Shown here: piece by piece, positions 16,972-24,304 of the stretch
How positions within the stretch are numbered: the first letter of the stretch is position 1
How the letters are laid out: each line of letters opens with the position of its first letter
Assembly: GCF_001723055.1 (NCBI RefSeq)
Contig: NZ_MDCR01000346.1
Coordinates: forward strand, 1 to 33,264
Source: Streptomyces niveus
GTDB lineage: Bacteria > Actinomycetota > Actinomycetes > Streptomycetales > Streptomycetaceae
Reading direction: 5' to 3'
Length of the DNA stretch: 33,264 nt
Notes under the pieces: model-generated
Databases searched by the model: none
The model's input: the letters and a program-made list of their open reading frames with translations, nothing else
Told to the model about the DNA's origin: nothing
Translations under genes and position numbers: made by a program

Positions 16972-18489
16972 GTGACCGTCACTGAACACGTGTCGCTCGT
17001 CCCGTACGAGGACGCTCTCGCGACGTACGACCCCGTCATGGGCCTGGAGGTCCATGTCGAGCTCGGCACCAGAACGAAGATGTTCTGCGGCTGCTCCACC
17101 GAGCTGGGCGCCGACCCCAACTCGCAGACCTGCCCCACCTGTCTCGGCATGCCGGGGGCGCTCCCCGTCGTCAACGCGATCGGCGTCGAGTCCGCCGTCA
17201 AGATCGGTCTCGCGCTGAACTGCGAGATCGCCGAGTGGTGCCGGTTCGCCCGGAAGAACTACTTCTACCCGGACATGCCGAAGAACTTCCAGACCTCGCA
17301 GTACGACGAGCCGATCGCCTTCAACGGCTATCTGGACGTCCAGCTGGACGACGGCGAGATCTTCCGGGTGGAGATCGAGCGCGCCCACATGGAGGAGGAC
17401 ACCGGCAAGTCGCTGCACGTCGGCGGCGCCACCGGCCGTATCCAGGGCGCGTCCCACTCCCTGCTGGACTACAACCGCGCCGGCATCCCCCTCATCGAGA
17501 TCGTCACCAAGCCGATCGAGGGCGCCGGGGCGCGTGCGCCGGAGGTCGCGAAGGCGTACGTCGCTGAGCTGCGCGAGCTGATCAAGGCGCTGGACGTCTC
17601 CGAGGCCCGCATGGAACAGGGGCAGATGCGCTGCGACGTCAACCTGTCGCTGCGCCCGCACGGCCGGACCAAGTTCGGCACCCGCTCCGAGACGAAGAAC
17701 GTCAACTCCCTGCGCAGCGTGGAGCGGGCGGCGCGCTACGAGATCCAGCGGCACGCCGCGGTGCTCAACAGCGGCGGCACGATCATCCAGGAGACCCGCC
17801 ACTTCCACGAGGAGGACGGCTCCACGACGTCCGGCCGCGTGAAGGAGGAGGCGGAGGACTACCGGTACTTCCCCGAGCCGGACCTCGTCCCGATCGCGCC
17901 CGCGCGCGCGTGGGTTGAGGAGCTGCGGGGCGGGCTGCCCGAGCTGCCCCGGCTGCGCCGCAAGCGGCTGCGCGAGGAGTGGGGCGTCTCGGAGCACGAC
18001 ATGCAGTCGATGCTCAACGCGGGCGCCGTCGACCTGATCACCGCCACCATCGAGGCGGGCGCCCCGGCGGACCAGGCACGCAAGTGGTGGATGGGCGAGC
18101 TGGCGCGCAGCGCGAACGAGACGTCCACCGACCTCGCGGCGCTCCCGATCACCCCGGCGCAGGTCGCCAGGGTGGCGGAACTGGTCACGGCGGGCGACCT
18201 GAACGACAAGCTGGCCCGCCAGGTCCTGGAGGGCGTCCTCGCGGGCGAGGGCGACCCGGACACCGTCGTCGAGAAGCGCGGCCTGAAGGTCGTCTCCGAC
18301 GAGGGCGCGCTGGGTACGGCGGTGGACGAGGCGATCGCCGCGAACCCGGCGATCGCGGACAAGATCCGCGCGGGCAAGGTCGCGGCGGCGGGCGCGCTGG
18401 TGGGCGCGGTCATGAAGGCCACCCGCGGCCAGGCGGACGCGGCACGCGTCCGGGACCTGATCCTGGAACGCCTGGGCGCGCAGGGCTGA
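16972..18489 (+). CDS. gatB: Asp/Glu-tRNA amidotransferase subunit GatB
   Basis: A 505-residue tRNA-binding kinase/transamidase subunit. It phosphorylates the misattached Asp or Glu with ATP and then amidates it with ammonia channelled from GatA. The GTG at 16972 has GAGAGGGAAA upstream. The zinc site is visible as Cys39, Cys41, Cys54 and Cys57 in the CGCSTELG...TCPTCLG region. The catalytic cradle has GLEVHVEL, YFYPDMPKNFQTSQYD and MEEDTGKSLH, with FGTRSETKNVNSLRSVERA further on. The C-terminal helical and YqeY-like tail domain (about 345-505) carries the expected LNDKLARQVLEGVLAGEGDP stretch. It is the last gene of the operon; a strong hairpin begins 23 bp after its stop. Confidence 0.97.
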   Translation: MTVTEHVSLVPYEDALATYDPVMGLEVHVELGTRTKMFCGCSTELGADPNSQTCPTCLGMPGALPVVNAIGVESAVKIGLALNCEIAEWCRFARKNYFYPDMPKNFQTSQYDEPIAFNGYLDVQLDDGEIFRVEIERAHMEEDTGKSLHVGGATGRIQGASHSLLDYNRAGIPLIEIVTKPIEGAGARAPEVAKAYVAELRELIKALDVSEARMEQGQMRCDVNLSLRPHGRTKFGTRSETKNVNSLRSVERAARYEIQRHAAVLNSGGTIIQETRHFHEEDGSTTSGRVKEEAEDYRYFPEPDLVPIAPARAWVEELRGGLPELPRLRRKRLREEWGVSEHDMQSMLNAGAVDLITATIEAGAPADQARKWWMGELARSANETSTDLAALPITPAQVARVAELVTAGDLNDKLARQVLEGVLAGEGDPDTVVEKRGLKVVSDEGALGTAVDEAIAANPAIADKIRAGKVAAAGALVGAVMKATRGQADAARVRDLILERLGAQG

Positions 18490-18493
18490 GGCT

Positions 18494-18523
18494 GAGCGGC
18501 GGGGCTTCGAGCGGCGGGGCTTC
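18494..18523. repeat. Two perfect 15-bp tandem repeats
   Basis: GAGCGGCGGGGCTTC occurs at 18494-18508 and again immediately at 18509-18523. The second copy supplies most of the left arm of the following terminator hairpin, so the first copy looks like a local duplication of that arm. Confidence 0.85.
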
Positions 18524-18548
18524 GCGGGCGCACCCGCGAAGCCCCGCC
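18513..18548 (+). terminator. Strong hairpin terminating the gat operon
   Basis: Arms at 18513-18528 and 18533-18548 are a perfect 16-bp inverted repeat with a 4-nt CGCA loop. It lies 23 bp after the gatB stop. There is no T-tract, typical of high-GC actinobacterial terminators. Confidence 0.8.
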
Positions 18549-18590
18549 CGCCTGACGGCGCCCGGACGCCCGGGTGCCGTACCGGCGTCT

Positions 18591-18628
18591 CCCCGGCCGG
18601 GCTGTTGCGTAGGGCGGCCCGGCCGGGG
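18591..18628. terminator. Second hairpin downstream of gatB
   Basis: CCCCGGCCGGGC (18591-18602) and GCCCGGCCGGGG (18617-18628) form a perfect 12-bp stem with a 14-nt loop. It may back up the first terminator. Each arm is also partly self-complementary, so other folds are possible. Confidence 0.45.
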
Positions 18629-18908
18629 CGTACCGGGTGGCTGCCCACGGCACGAGCGTGATCAACGAGGGCCGCGGCGGTGCCGGCCGGTTCCTTCGGC
18701 GCCCCTCGGCCTGCGCCCACCGGGTCACCGTGTCGGCCCAGCCCTCCGCGGCCCGCGAACCGGTGCGCATTCCGGCCAACTCCCGGCCCCGGCACCGGCG
18801 ACTCGGGGGGCGTTGCCGGGGAGAGCCGGGCCGGGGTCGTAGGTTGGGCGGGTGCCGCGTGCGGCGCGTGATCGATTCGTCCGCCCACCAGCACTCAGGC
18901 GCCGCCCC

Positions 18909-20156
18909 GTGAACAGCCTCGCCGCCGAGATCGTGTCCGTCGGCCTGCTCCTCGGCGTACTCGCCTTCGCCGTCGCCCGGCCGAGAGGTCTGCCCGAAGC
19001 CGTCGCCGCGATTCCGGCCGCCGGTCTCGTCGTCGTACTCGGCGCCGTGTCGCCCGCCGACGCGTGGGAGCAGACGCACACGCTCCTGCCCGTCGTCGGA
19101 TTCCTCGCCGCGATTCTCGTGCTCGCGCAACTCTGCGACGACGACGGCCTGTTCGACGCGGCGGGCGATCTCGTCGCCCGTTTCTGCGGCGGGCGGCCGG
19201 TCCGGCTGCTCGGCGGCGTGTTCGGCGTCGCCGCCGTCACCACCGCCGTGCTCAGCCTCGACGCCACCGTCGTCCTGCTGACCCCCGTCGTCTTCGTGAC
19301 CGCGAGCCGCGTCGGCGCCCACCCCCGCCCGCACGTCTACGCCTGCACCCACCTCGCGAACTCCGCGTCGCTCCTGCTCCCCGTCTCCAACCTCACCAAC
19401 CTCCTCGCGTTCACCGCCAGCGGACTGACCTTCACCCGGTTCGCGGTACTCATGGCGCTTCCGTGGCTGGCCGCGATCGCCGTCGAGTACGTCGTCCTGC
19501 GCCGCTTCTTCGCGGCCGACCTCGCCGTCGGGGCGCACCCTCCCAAGGAGGCCGAGCAGCGCACCGTACCGACGTTCACGCTCGTCGTCCTCGGCCTGAC
19601 ACTCCTCGCCTTCGCCGTCACCTCCCTCATCGGCATCGAACCTCTGTGGGCCGCCTTCGCCGGTACGGCCGTCCTCGCCGCCCGCGCGCTGCGGCGCCGA
19701 CGCACCACGCTCCCCGCGCTCTGGCGCGCCGCCTCCCCGCTCTTCTGCCTCTTCGTCCTCGCGCTGGGCATCGTCGTCAAGGCCGTCGTCGACAACGGCC
19801 TCGACACCGGGATCAGCCGGATCCTGCCCGGCGGCGAATCCCTCACCACCCTGCTCGCGATCGCCGCCGTCGCCGCCCTCCTGGCCAATCTGATCAACAA
19901 CCTGCCCGCGATCCTCGCCCTGCTGCCCGTCGTCGCGCCCGCGGGCCCCGGCCCCGTGCTCGCCGCGCTCATCGGGGTGAATCTGGGCCCCAACCTCACG
20001 TACGTCGGTTCGCTCGCCACCCTCCTGTGGCGCCGTGTCCTGCACGAACACGACTCCGCGCCCTCGTTGGGGCAGTTCACCCGGCTCGGTCTGCTCACCG
20101 TGCCCGCGACGCTGATCGCTTCGACCGTTGCCCTGTGGGGCACGCTCCAGTTGTGA
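18909..20156 (+). CDS. ArsB/SLC13-type membrane permease
   Basis: A 415-residue integral membrane transporter of the ion-transporter superfamily that includes ArsB and SLC13 permeases. About ten to eleven hydrophobic segments are visible. The best matches to ArsB-like proteins are SLDATVVLLTPVVF in the first half and the re-entrant region LANSASLLLPVSNLTNLLAF. NLINNLPAILALLPV and GVNLGPNLTYVGSLATLLW occur in the second, pseudo-symmetric half. The GTG at 18909 gives a transporter-like N-terminus. A GTG at 18852, 6 nt after a TAGGTT, could be a leaderless start adding 19 mostly basic residues. The stop overlaps the start of a universal-stress-like gene. The substrate (oxyanion, dicarboxylate or cation antiport) cannot be fixed, and no ars genes are adjacent. 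Confidence 0.85.
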   Translation: MNSLAAEIVSVGLLLGVLAFAVARPRGLPEAVAAIPAAGLVVVLGAVSPADAWEQTHTLLPVVGFLAAILVLAQLCDDDGLFDAAGDLVARFCGGRPVRLLGGVFGVAAVTTAVLSLDATVVLLTPVVFVTASRVGAHPRPHVYACTHLANSASLLLPVSNLTNLLAFTASGLTFTRFAVLMALPWLAAIAVEYVVLRRFFAADLAVGAHPPKEAEQRTVPTFTLVVLGLTLLAFAVTSLIGIEPLWAAFAGTAVLAARALRRRRTTLPALWRAASPLFCLFVLALGIVVKAVVDNGLDTGISRILPGGESLTTLLAIAAVAALLANLINNLPAILALLPVVAPAGPGPVLAALIGVNLGPNLTYVGSLATLLWRRVLHEHDSAPSLGQFTRLGLLTVPATLIASTVALWGTLQL

Positions 20157-20617
20157 GTGACGTGAAGACAACCGCCCTCGTCTGGATCAGCCCGTCCACC
20201 TGGCCCGCCTGCGTCGACGCGGCCCGCGAAAGAGCCCCCGACGACCACGTCGTCCTGCTGCACGTCGGCGACGACCGGATCGCCGCCGAGGCGCACCGCG
20301 CCTACGCGGGACTCCTCGGCCGTGGCCACGGACCCGAACGCGACCCCGGCAGCAGGCTGGAGGCGCTGTCCGGCGTCGCGGGCGCCGACCTCCTGGAGAA
20401 GGCGGCGCACCGGCTCGGCCGGCCCTGCGAACTGCTCGACCGGCACGGCCGTCCTCAGGAGGAGGTCATCCGCGCGGCTGCCGACGCCGACCTGTTGATC
20501 TGCGCGCGCGACGGCGACCCCGAGCGGCCGGGACCGCACAGCCTCGGCCCGGAGTCCCGCTTCGTGGTCGACCACGCGCCGTGCCCCGTCCTGCTGGTGT
20601 GGCCGCACCGGACCTGA
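20153..20617 (+). CDS. Universal stress protein-like protein
   Basis: A 154-residue UspA-fold protein, presumably cytoplasmic. The start GTG at 20153 overlaps the permease stop (GTGA at 20153-20156), so translation is coupled; a GTG at 20162 is an alternative. The C-terminal half is the more diagnostic: ADADLLICARDGD, then SLGPESRFVVDHAPCPVLLVWP, which matches the GxxGxxSxxVxxxAxCPVLVV-type end of ATP-binding USP proteins. The first strand is TALVWISPS, without the usual D in the first loop, so nucleotide binding is uncertain. A regulatory role on the coupled transporter is inferred from the arrangement, as seen for other transporter-USP pairs. The open frame continues upstream through the permease gene but is a shadow there. 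Confidence 0.82.
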   Translation: MSDVKTTALVWISPSTWPACVDAARERAPDDHVVLLHVGDDRIAAEAHRAYAGLLGRGHGPERDPGSRLEALSGVAGADLLEKAAHRLGRPCELLDRHGRPQEEVIRAAADADLLICARDGDPERPGPHSLGPESRFVVDHAPCPVLLVWPHRT

Positions 20618-20667
20618 GCCGGGGACCGAGCGGGCTCGGGCACCCCGCCCGCTGCGACAATGCCCGC

Positions 20668-21180
20668 ATGGACACAGCAAGCAGGGACGAACTTCTCGCC
20701 GAGGCCGTCGATCTGCGCACCCGGGGGGAGACGGAGCAGGCCCGGGAGCGGCTGGTGGCTCTCGCGGACCGGCACCCGCAGGACGCCGAGGTGGCCTATC
20801 AGACCGCCTGGACACATGACGCGCTCGGCCTGGAGGCGGAGGCCGTCGCCTACTACGAACGCGCGCTCGCCGGAACGGATCTGTCGGCGCGGGACCGTCT
20901 CGGCGCACTGGTCGGTCTCGGCAGCACGTTCCGGATCCTCGGCCGGTACGAGGAAGCCGTTGGGACGCTGCGCGGCGGGCTGGTGGAGTTCCCCGACGAC
21001 GGCGCTCTGCGGACGTTCCTCGCGATGGCGCTGTTCAACACGGAGCAGCACGAGGAAGCGACGCGGATCCTGCTGGAGTTGCTGGCGACGACCAGTGACG
21101 ACCCGGGTGTGCGGGCGTACCGGCGGGCCATCGGCCACTACGCCAAGGACCTGCGCGAGGTCGTCCAGCAGGCGCCGTGA
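20668..21180 (+). CDS. Tetratricopeptide-repeat protein
   Basis: A 170-residue soluble helical protein with about three TPR-like units. These are near residues 8-38 (AVDLRTRGETEQARERLVAL), 43-68 (AYQTAWTHDALGLEAEAVAYYERAL) and 82-143 (ALVGLGSTFRILGRYEEAVGTL and the following repeat). Proteins of this size and content are common in actinobacteria and usually act as protein-binding adaptors; no partner can be named. ATG 20668 is used since no upstream in-frame codon has a ribosome site and the repeats begin at once. It starts 50 bp after the USP-like gene and ends 16 bp before the convergent NAD(P)-binding gene. Confidence 0.88.
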   Translation: MDTASRDELLAEAVDLRTRGETEQARERLVALADRHPQDAEVAYQTAWTHDALGLEAEAVAYYERALAGTDLSARDRLGALVGLGSTFRILGRYEEAVGTLRGGLVEFPDDGALRTFLAMALFNTEQHEEATRILLELLATTSDDPGVRAYRRAIGHYAKDLREVVQQAP

Positions 21181-21196
21181 GCGCCTCTCGTACGCC

Positions 21197-21814
21197 CTAC
21201 GGGTACAGGTCCCGGCCGTACGTCGCGGGGTCGTCCAGCGCGCCCAGGACGAGGTCGGCGAGGTCCGCGTAGGTCGTACGGGGCGCGAGACCCCGGTGCG
21301 GTGTGAAGGAGCGGGGGCGGTTGCCGCGCGCGGGGCCGTGGTGCAGCACCCCGGACCGTACGACCGTCCACTCCAGGCCGCTGGTGAGGACCACCGCGTC
21401 CTGGGCCTCCCGCTCCCGCAGGAGCGGCCGGGCCGTCGCGCGGTAGAGGGCGGCGATGGTACGGCCCGAGAGGCCGCGTACATGGGGGCCGTAGCCGGCC
21501 TCCGAGACGACGACCAGCCGGCGTACGGCCAGCTTCCGCATCGCGTCCACGATCAGTTCGGTGCCGCGTGAGTACAGAGGCGTCGTCCGGTTGCCCTTGA
21601 GGCCGAAGGCGATCACCGCGGCGTCGGCGCCGGTGAGGGCGTCGGTCACGGCGCTCTCGTCGAAGGGGCTGCCGGTCACCACCCGGTCCACGGGGGCGTC
21701 GCCCAGCCGCGCCGGCTCCCGCACCTGCGCGGTGGTGCGGTGCCCGGCGCGCGCGGCGGAGGCGAGGAAGGCTTGTCCGGTACGCCCGGTGGCGCCGAAC
21801 ACGGTGACATTCAT
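21197..21814 (-). CDS. NAD(P)-binding (NmrA/atypical SDR) family protein
   Basis: A 205-residue Rossmann protein of the NAD(P)H-binding atypical SDR group (PF13460-like). The cofactor site is the N-terminal VFGATGRTGQAFL. Strand 4 reads ADAAVIAFGLKG, and VSEAGYG sits where many members have their active-site or flavin-reductase-like loop. LEWTVVRSGVL and the C-terminal YADLADLVLGAL fit the family well. The catalytic Tyr-x-x-x-Lys of classical SDRs is absent, as expected for this group. Some members reduce flavins or biliverdin and others are redox sensors; nothing here separates these. It is divergent from the phospholipase gene across a 226-bp gap. Confidence 0.88.
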   Translation of the reverse strand: MNVTVFGATGRTGQAFLASAARAGHRTTAQVREPARLGDAPVDRVVTGSPFDESAVTDALTGADAAVIAFGLKGNRTTPLYSRGTELIVDAMRKLAVRRLVVVSEAGYGPHVRGLSGRTIAALYRATARPLLREREAQDAVVLTSGLEWTVVRSGVLHHGPARGNRPRSFTPHRGLAPRTTYADLADLVLGALDDPATYGRDLYP

Positions 21815-21979
21815 GGGCAGGCTGTCCCTGTCGTATGCGCGGGAGTGCGTGAGTGCGGGTGCGCGGGGGCGCCCGTCGGACAGGCCCAGCTTGCGCCACC
21901 CGGCGCCCGACCGCCATGGATCCGCCCGGACCGGACGGGGGCGACTCTCGGACGTTCATCACCGGGCCGCCCCCGGGTC

Positions 21980-22008
21980 TTCCCGCCGCCACCTACGGTG
22001 ACTAGCTT
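21980..22008 (+). promoter_or_regulatory. Candidate promoter of the phospholipase C gene
   Basis: TTCCCG (21980-21985), 17 bp, TAGCTT (22003-22008): correct spacing and a good -10, but a weak -35. A second TANNNT, TACGGT, overlaps the spacer at 21994-21999. It lies 33 nt before the TTG start. Confidence 0.4.
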
Positions 22009-22040
22009 CCGGGCCGTAGCACTTGACTCGGGAGGATCTC

Positions 22041-24176
22041 TTGGCCACTGACATCTCACGGCGACGGCTCTTCGCGCTCGGCGGCGGCACCGTCGGCGCC
22101 GCCGCGGCGGCCTCCGTGCTGCCGCCGTCCCTGCGCGCCGCCATCGCCGCCGAGGCGCCGGCCGGGGGACTGGACGCCGTCAGGCATGTCGTGGTGCTCA
22201 TGCAGGAGAACCGGTCCTTCGACCACTACTTCGGCACGCTGCGCGGCGTCCGGGGCTTCGGGGACCGCAACGCCGTGGAACTGCCCACCGGCCGCCCCGT
22301 GTTCGAGCAGCCGGGAGCCGTCGGCGGCGGCACCGTCCTGCCCTTCCCCGTACGCGACGCCGCCGAGGCGCAGAAGAAGGACCTTCAGTACATAGGCGAC
22401 CTCGACCACTCCTGGAACGGTGGCGCCAAGGCGTGGAGCAACGGCTGGATGGACGGCTGGGTCACCGCCAAGACCGCCGCCACCATGGCGTACTACGACC
22501 GCGCCGACATCCCGCTGCACCACGAACTGGCCGACACCTTCACCATCTGCGACGCCTACCACTCGTCCGTCCACACCTCCACCAGCCCCAACCGCAACCA
22601 CCTGTGGAGCGGCTGGACCGGCTACGAGGCGGACGGCCGGCGCGCCGTCGGCAACGACGCGTACGCCGAGGACACCCATCCCGGCTACGCGTGGCCGACG
22701 TACGCGGAGCGGCTGGAGAAGGCCGGACGCACCTGGAAGACGTACTCGGAGTGGGAGAACTTCACCGACAACAACATCGAGTTCTTCACCTCCTTCAAGA
22801 AGATCGCGCACAAGGCGCTCACCACGGCGCGTGAACTCGACGTCGAAGGCGCCGACGGCTTCACGTTCATGGAGGCCTTCTACGCCGCGGTGCGGGGCAC
22901 CGACGACACCGCCGTACGGGCCCGGCTGCTCGCCGCGCTGGAGGAAGGCGTCGCGAGCCTCACCGCCCCGGAGCGCTCGCTCTTCGAGCGCGGGCTGCGG
23001 CGCGTGGAGTCCGGCACCCTCGCCGCGTCGTTCCGCGCCGACGTGGCGGCGGGCACGCTGCCCGAGGTGTCGTACCTGGTGCCCTCCGCCGTCGACTCCG
23101 AGCACCCCGGCGCGTCCTCGCCGGTCGCCAGCGCCGGCCTCGTCTACCAGGTGCTCGACGCGCTCGGCGCCCACCCCGACGTCTGGCGGCACACGGTCCT
23201 GCTGATCAACTACGACGAGAACGACGGCTTCTTCGACCACGTCCCGCCGCCCGTGCCGCCCGTGGACGACGCCGCCGAACGCTGGGAGGGCCGCCCCACG
23301 GGGCTCGGCATCCGCGTGCCGCTGCTCGTCGTCTCGCCCTGGACCGTCGGCGGCTACGTCTGCTCGCAGGTCTTCGACCACACCTCCGTCATCCGCTTCA
23401 TGGAGAAGTGGACCGGGGTGAAGGAGCCCAACATCACCCCGTGGCGGCGCGCCGTCACCGGCGATCTGACGTCCGCCTTCGACTTCGGACGGAGCCGGCC
23501 GCGTCCGGACGTCGAGCAGCCCGGCCCCGTCCCGCCGTTCACGGGGCGCTGGCGGCCGGCGCCGCCGGCCGTGCAGCGGATGCCGGTGCAGGAGCCCGGT
23601 ACGCGGCCCGCCCGCCCGCTGCCGTACCAGCCGGACGCCTACGGCAGCCTCGTGGCCGGCCGCGCCGGGGCGCGCGCCCTGCGGCTCGAACTGCGCAACA
23701 CGGGGCGGTCGAGCGCCCACTTCGCGCTCTATCCGTACGCCGGTGAGTTCGACGTCCCGCAGCACCGGGACGTCAGGGGTACGTCGCAATGGACGGTGCC
23801 TCTCACCGGTGACGCGTACCGCTTCACGATCACCGGGCCCAACGGCTTCCGCCGCGAGTTCGCCGGTCCCGTCGCGGGCCGCGGCGCCGAGGTCAGCTCG
23901 TCCGTCGACCACCACGACCGCGATCTGCATCTCACCCTCCGTAATGAGGGTGATCTGCCCGTCACGTTCACCGTGCGCTCCCTCGGTTACGCCGACGAGG
24001 CCGATCTCCGCGACTGGAAGCGCGAGTTCAAGGTCAAGCCCGGACGCAGCCGCCATGTCGTGCACTCGGCCGCCGACGCGCACGGGTGGTACGACATCGA
24101 GGTGACGGCCGGCCGGGGCTTCCGGCGACGGCTGATGGGTCACATCGAGAACGGGAAGCCGAGCGTCTCCGGCTGA
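22041..24176 (+). CDS. Tat-exported phospholipase C, phosphocholine-specific type
   Basis: A 711-residue secreted phosphodiesterase of the acid-phosphatase-like phosphoesterase family (PF04185) that cleaves phospholipids to diacylglycerol and phospho-head-group. A GGGAGG ends 5 nt before the TTG at 22041, which fixes this start; the protein then begins with a twin-arginine leader (ISRRRLFALGGG and a long Ala run to about residue 40). The metal/active-site segment VVLMQENRSFDHYFGTLRG follows, then TSTSPNRNHLWSGW and NYDENDGFFDHVPPP. Two C-terminal DUF756-type beta domains are at about 530-610 and 612-705, the layout of Pseudomonas PlcH/PlcN and mycobacterial PlcA-C relatives. Phosphate supply or membrane-lipid degradation is the likely role. 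Head-group preference is not proven by sequence. Confidence 0.92.
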   Translation: MATDISRRRLFALGGGTVGAAAAASVLPPSLRAAIAAEAPAGGLDAVRHVVVLMQENRSFDHYFGTLRGVRGFGDRNAVELPTGRPVFEQPGAVGGGTVLPFPVRDAAEAQKKDLQYIGDLDHSWNGGAKAWSNGWMDGWVTAKTAATMAYYDRADIPLHHELADTFTICDAYHSSVHTSTSPNRNHLWSGWTGYEADGRRAVGNDAYAEDTHPGYAWPTYAERLEKAGRTWKTYSEWENFTDNNIEFFTSFKKIAHKALTTARELDVEGADGFTFMEAFYAAVRGTDDTAVRARLLAALEEGVASLTAPERSLFERGLRRVESGTLAASFRADVAAGTLPEVSYLVPSAVDSEHPGASSPVASAGLVYQVLDALGAHPDVWRHTVLLINYDENDGFFDHVPPPVPPVDDAAERWEGRPTGLGIRVPLLVVSPWTVGGYVCSQVFDHTSVIRFMEKWTGVKEPNITPWRRAVTGDLTSAFDFGRSRPRPDVEQPGPVPPFTGRWRPAPPAVQRMPVQEPGTRPARPLPYQPDAYGSLVAGRAGARALRLELRNTGRSSAHFALYPYAGEFDVPQHRDVRGTSQWTVPLTGDAYRFTITGPNGFRREFAGPVAGRGAEVSSSVDHHDRDLHLTLRNEGDLPVTFTVRSLGYADEADLRDWKREFKVKPGRSRHVVHSAADAHGWYDIEVTAGRGFRRRLMGHIENGKPSVSG

Positions 24177-24304
24177 ACCGGAATTACTGGCTCCCATTGA
24201 TCGAACACCAGGTCAACACCGTGTGAGGAACCCCACCAAACGGGCAAACGATCACGATTCGATGTCAGAGTTGGCTCTCCGGGACCACGCAGGGGAGCAG
24301 ACCG

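Larger units (their letters stand above)
18490..18908. other. 419-bp intergenic gap after the gat operon
   Basis: No convincing gene was seen here. It contains a 15-bp tandem repeat, two strong hairpins (listed separately), a GC-rich stretch without recognised features (about 18630-18800), and a weak promoter-like pair before the permease gene (TTGCCG at 18813-18818 and TAGGTT at 18840-18845, 21 bp apart). Open frames across it have no family signature. Confidence 0.6.

Noticed and set aside
18637..18912. Open frame in the gap after the gat operon
   Set aside because: No ribosome site, no recognisable motif, and it runs into the permease start in another frame.
19064..20152. Upstream extension of the USP-like frame through the permease gene
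   Set aside because: It is a shadow of the permease; the USP fold begins at the GTG that overlaps the permease stop.
21950..21975. GTTCATCACC upstream of the phospholipase gene as a possible PHO box
   Set aside because: Only one loose unit is present; PhoP sites need at least two 11-bp direct repeats, and the second unit does not match.
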